This document shows positions 61,797-64,000 of a DNA stretch of 64,000 nucleotides, piece after piece. The stretch covers positions 4,067,001-4,131,000 of the forward strand of contig NZ_JACCFJ010000001.1 of NCBI RefSeq assembly GCF_013410345.1, read 5' to 3'. The notes under the pieces were generated by a model. The model was given only the letters and a program-made list of their open reading frames with translations, had not been told where the DNA came from and searched no databases. Every line of letters starts with the position of its first letter. Position 1 is the first letter of the stretch. Origin of the DNA: Saccharopolyspora hordei. Its GTDB lineage: Bacteria > Actinomycetota > Actinomycetes > Mycobacteriales > Pseudonocardiaceae. Made by a program: the position numbers and the translations under genes.

Positions 61797-63868
61797 GCGC
61801 CGTGGACGGGTTGCTGGACCCGCGGGCGGTGGCGGTCGTCGGGGCCTCCGAACGATCGGCGATGGCCGGCCGGCTGACCCACTACCTGCGCGACTTCGCC
61901 GGACCGGTCTACCCGGTCAACCCGAACCACCGGCAGGTGCACGGCCTGCCCTGCTACCCGTCGCTGTCGGAGCTGCCCGGTCCGGTGGACCTGGTGCTCG
62001 TGCTCGTCCCGGCCGCGCGGGTGCTGTCGGTGGTCGAGGAGGCCGGACGCGCGGGCGCGACCTGCGCGGTGGTGCTGTCCTCGGGGTTCGCCGAGGTCGG
62101 CGACGAGGGCCGTGCCCTGCAGGAGCAGCTCGTCGAGGTGGCCCGCCGGTACGGGCTGCGGGTCATCGGCCCGAACTGCCAGGGGCTGCTCTACCGGCCC
62201 ACCGGCCTGGTCGCCACGTTCACCGCCGCCGCGGCGGGGCCGCAGCACCCGGACTCCGGCATCGCCTACGTCGGGCAGAGCGGCGCGCTGGGCGGCAGCT
62301 TCCTCGGCGGGGCCGCGGACCGCGGGATCGGGCTCACCGCCTGGGTCAGCGTCGGCAACCAGGCCGACCTCACCGCGACCGACGCGGCCGAACTGCTGGT
62401 CGCCGACCCCCACGTGCGGGTGCTCGCCTGCTACCTGGAGGAGCTGCCGGACGGGGACCGCTGGCAGCGGCTGACCGAGCGGGCCGCCTCGGCCGGCAAG
62501 CACGTCGCGGTGCTGCGCTCCGGCCGGTCCGCCGCGGGTGAGCGCGCCGTCGCCTCGCACACCGGTGCGCTGGTCCGGGCGGGCACCGCCTTCGACCTGC
62601 TGACCCGCGAAGCCGGCGCGGTCGAGGTCGACGACCTCGACGAGCTGCTCGACGCGGCGGTGGCGCTGACCGGCGACTCCCGGCCGCGCGGCCACCGCAT
62701 CGGCGTGATCACCAGCTCCGGCGGGGCGGGCGGCCTGGTGGCCGACCAGGCCGGCGCGGTCGGGCTGGAGCTGCCGGAGCTGGACGCCGCGACGCAGGAG
62801 GCGCTGGCCCCGCTCATCCCGGCGTTCGGCAGCGCGGTGAACCCGGTGGACGTCACCGCGCAAGTCATCGACGACGCCGGCCAGTTCGGCGCGGTGTGCG
62901 AGGCGGTCGCCGACTCCGACCAGGTGGACGCGGTGCTGGTGGTGCTCACCACGATCGGCGGCGCGGCGGCGGTGGAGGTCGCCGAGTCGATCCTGCGGGC
63001 CGCCAAGCGCAGCACCACACCGTTCGCGGTGGCGTGGATGTACTCCCGCGAGCAGGTCGCCGAGGCCAGCGCGCTGTTGCGCCGCAGCGGGATCCCCGTG
63101 CTGGACACGACCACCGCCGCGCTGCGCCTGCTCGCGCACCTGGTACCGCGGGGAGGCCGTCGGGCCGAGCCGGCGGCACCGCGCGGCCTGGCGCGGTTGC
63201 TGGACCGGCCGGCGCTCACCGAGGCCGCGGGCGCGCCGCTCCTCGACGCGGTCGGGATCGCCCGGCCGCGCGGGCAGGTGGTCACCGACCCCGCCGAGGC
63301 CGTGGCGGTCGCCCGCGAGATCGGCGACCACGTCGTGCTCAAGGTCCAGTCCCCCGACCTCACGCACAAGAGCGACGTCGGCGGTGTCGTCGTCGGCGTT
63401 CCCGCCGACCGCGCGGACGGCGCCACCCGCGACCTGCTCGACACCGTCGCGGCGAACGCACCGCACGCGCGCGTCGAGGGCGTGCTGGTCCAGGAAGTCG
63501 TCCCGCCCGGCGTCGAGCTGCTGCTCGGCGTGCAGGGCAGCGAGCACGGCTACCCGCCGGTGGTGACGGTCGGCATGGGCGGCACCGCGACCGAGCTCTA
63601 CCGGGACGTGGTGTCGGCGCTGGCCCCGCTCGACACCGACCAGGCGCTCGCCCTGCTGCGGCGCTTGCGCGGGTGGCCGCTGCTGGACGGGTTCCGCGGC
63701 CGGCCCCGCGGTGACGTGGCGGCAGCGGCCGCGGCGATCGCGGCGGTCTCCCAGGCCGCCGTCGAGCTCGGCGACGGTCTCGCCGAGATCGAGGTCAACC
63801 CGCTCGTGGTGCACGCGACCGGAGCGGTCGCCACCGACCTCGTCGTGACCAGCCATCCCCGGAGGTGA
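61793..63868 (+). CDS. Fused ADP-forming acyl-CoA synthetase
   Basis: A 691-residue NDP-forming acyl-CoA ligase with alpha and beta parts in one chain. The CoA-binding domain starts DPRAVAVVGASERS with YPVNPNHRQVHG. The ligase domain has IAYVGQSGALGGS and the SHTGAL motif likely carrying the phospho-His. The ATP-grasp part (from about 470) has VVLKVQSPDLTHKSDVGGV, QEVVPPGVELLLGV and EIEVNPLVV. The GTG at 61793 overlaps the hydratase stop. It makes (or uses) an acyl-CoA with ADP and phosphate; substrate unknown. Related proteins can also be regulatory lysine-acetyltransferase relatives, but no GNAT domain is present. Confidence 0.9.
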   Translation: MSAVDGLLDPRAVAVVGASERSAMAGRLTHYLRDFAGPVYPVNPNHRQVHGLPCYPSLSELPGPVDLVLVLVPAARVLSVVEEAGRAGATCAVVLSSGFAEVGDEGRALQEQLVEVARRYGLRVIGPNCQGLLYRPTGLVATFTAAAAGPQHPDSGIAYVGQSGALGGSFLGGAADRGIGLTAWVSVGNQADLTATDAAELLVADPHVRVLACYLEELPDGDRWQRLTERAASAGKHVAVLRSGRSAAGERAVASHTGALVRAGTAFDLLTREAGAVEVDDLDELLDAAVALTGDSRPRGHRIGVITSSGGAGGLVADQAGAVGLELPELDAATQEALAPLIPAFGSAVNPVDVTAQVIDDAGQFGAVCEAVADSDQVDAVLVVLTTIGGAAAVEVAESILRAAKRSTTPFAVAWMYSREQVAEASALLRRSGIPVLDTTTAALRLLAHLVPRGGRRAEPAAPRGLARLLDRPALTEAAGAPLLDAVGIARPRGQVVTDPAEAVAVAREIGDHVVLKVQSPDLTHKSDVGGVVVGVPADRADGATRDLLDTVAANAPHARVEGVLVQEVVPPGVELLLGVQGSEHGYPPVVTVGMGGTATELYRDVVSALAPLDTDQALALLRRLRGWPLLDGFRGRPRGDVAAAAAAIAAVSQAAVELGDGLAEIEVNPLVVHATGAVATDLVVTSHPRR

Positions 63869-63870
63869 CC

Positions 63871-64000
63871 ATGAGCGGGTCAACGGAGCCCCGCCGCCCC
63901 ACCCACGTCCGCGCCGTCCTCAGCGGCGCCATCGGCAACACCGTCGAGTGGTACGACTGGTTCGTCTACGCCAACTTCGCGCTGTACTTCGCCGGGCGGT
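63871..64000 (+). CDS. MFS permease, metabolite:H+ symporter type (cut by window end)
   Basis: Only 43 residues are visible. ATG 63871 has the perfect ribosome site GGAGGTGA just upstream and is two bases after the CoA ligase stop. The first membrane helix contains SGAIGNTVEWYDWFVYA, the signature start of MHS-family MFS carriers (ProP, KgtP, ShiA type) that import organic acids or betaines with protons. It is probably the uptake system for the acid activated by the CoA ligase. Confidence 0.85.
   Translation, partial: MSGSTEPRRPTHVRAVLSGAIGNTVEWYDWFVYANFALYFAGR

Overview
The window is very G+C-rich (about 70% or more by eye). GTG starts are common, one gene starts with TTG, and many neighbouring genes overlap as ATGA or GTGA. 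The gene families (a fused glycine/sarcosine/dimethylglycine methyltransferase, XRE-DUF5753/DUF397 pairs, an NsrR of the Streptomyces type, KorAB, TAnnnT -10 boxes) point to a filamentous actinobacterium. A Pseudonocardiales member such as Saccharopolyspora or Actinopolyspora is my inference. I saw no rRNA, tRNA, CRISPR array, insertion sequence or prophage gene.

Layout. (1) 1-6578 (+): an amino-acid catabolic run with an ALDH7-like aldehyde dehydrogenase (cut by the window edge), an FAD amine/imino-acid oxidoreductase, a Glu/Leu-type dehydrogenase, a LysR regulator and a fused alpha-beta 2-oxoacid dehydrogenase E1. Lysine/aminoadipate breakdown is a possible reading. (2) 6582-10587 (-): a glycolate/D-lactate-type flavin oxidase, a secreted PI-PLC-like enzyme and a carboxylesterase. 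(3) 10745-21160 (-): a glycine betaine factory. The fused methyltransferase is followed by metK, adenosine kinase, metH, sahH and metF, so SAM consumption, removal of SAH and adenosine, and methyl resupply are encoded together. Strong stem-loops sit in several gaps, and about 660 bases of non-coding, more A+T-rich DNA lie upstream. (4) 21825-30154: an acyl-CoA synthetase, a secreted GH2 enzyme, a Tat-exported aldose epimerase, two alpha/beta hydrolases and a ThDP enzyme. (5) 30162-31373 (-): a nitric-oxide-responsive island with NsrR, its perfect operator, a flavohaemoglobin remnant and a small membrane protein. (6) 31463-45658 (-): a cytosolic two-component pair, then an eleven-gene exopolysaccharide locus without a recognisable flippase or Wzy polymerase. 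(7) 45790-49224: a lipoprotein amidohydrolase, then an XRE/DUF397 pair with a divergent small gene that appears frameshifted. (8) 49234-54183: KorAB and a divergent disulfide reductase-like flavoprotein with a non-canonical active site. (9) 54193-60825: a PAS-PAS-GGDEF protein, proline iminopeptidase-like hydrolase, M29-type peptidase, OPT transporter and divergent GntR regulator, probably a peptide uptake and breakdown unit. (10) 61014-64000 (+): an enoyl-CoA hydratase, a fused ADP-forming acyl-CoA synthetase and the start of an MHS-type MFS permease.

The two regions most worth study are the betaine/methyl-cycle cluster, where the whole activated methyl cycle sits beside the enzyme that uses it, and the exopolysaccharide locus. 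The latter combines a lipid-linked sugar pathway, a processive synthase with its own deacetylase and GH18-like hydrolase, and two enzymes (ATP-grasp ligase and flavin monooxygenase) that suggest an unusual decoration. All assignments come from reading motifs in the sequence; no database search was run.
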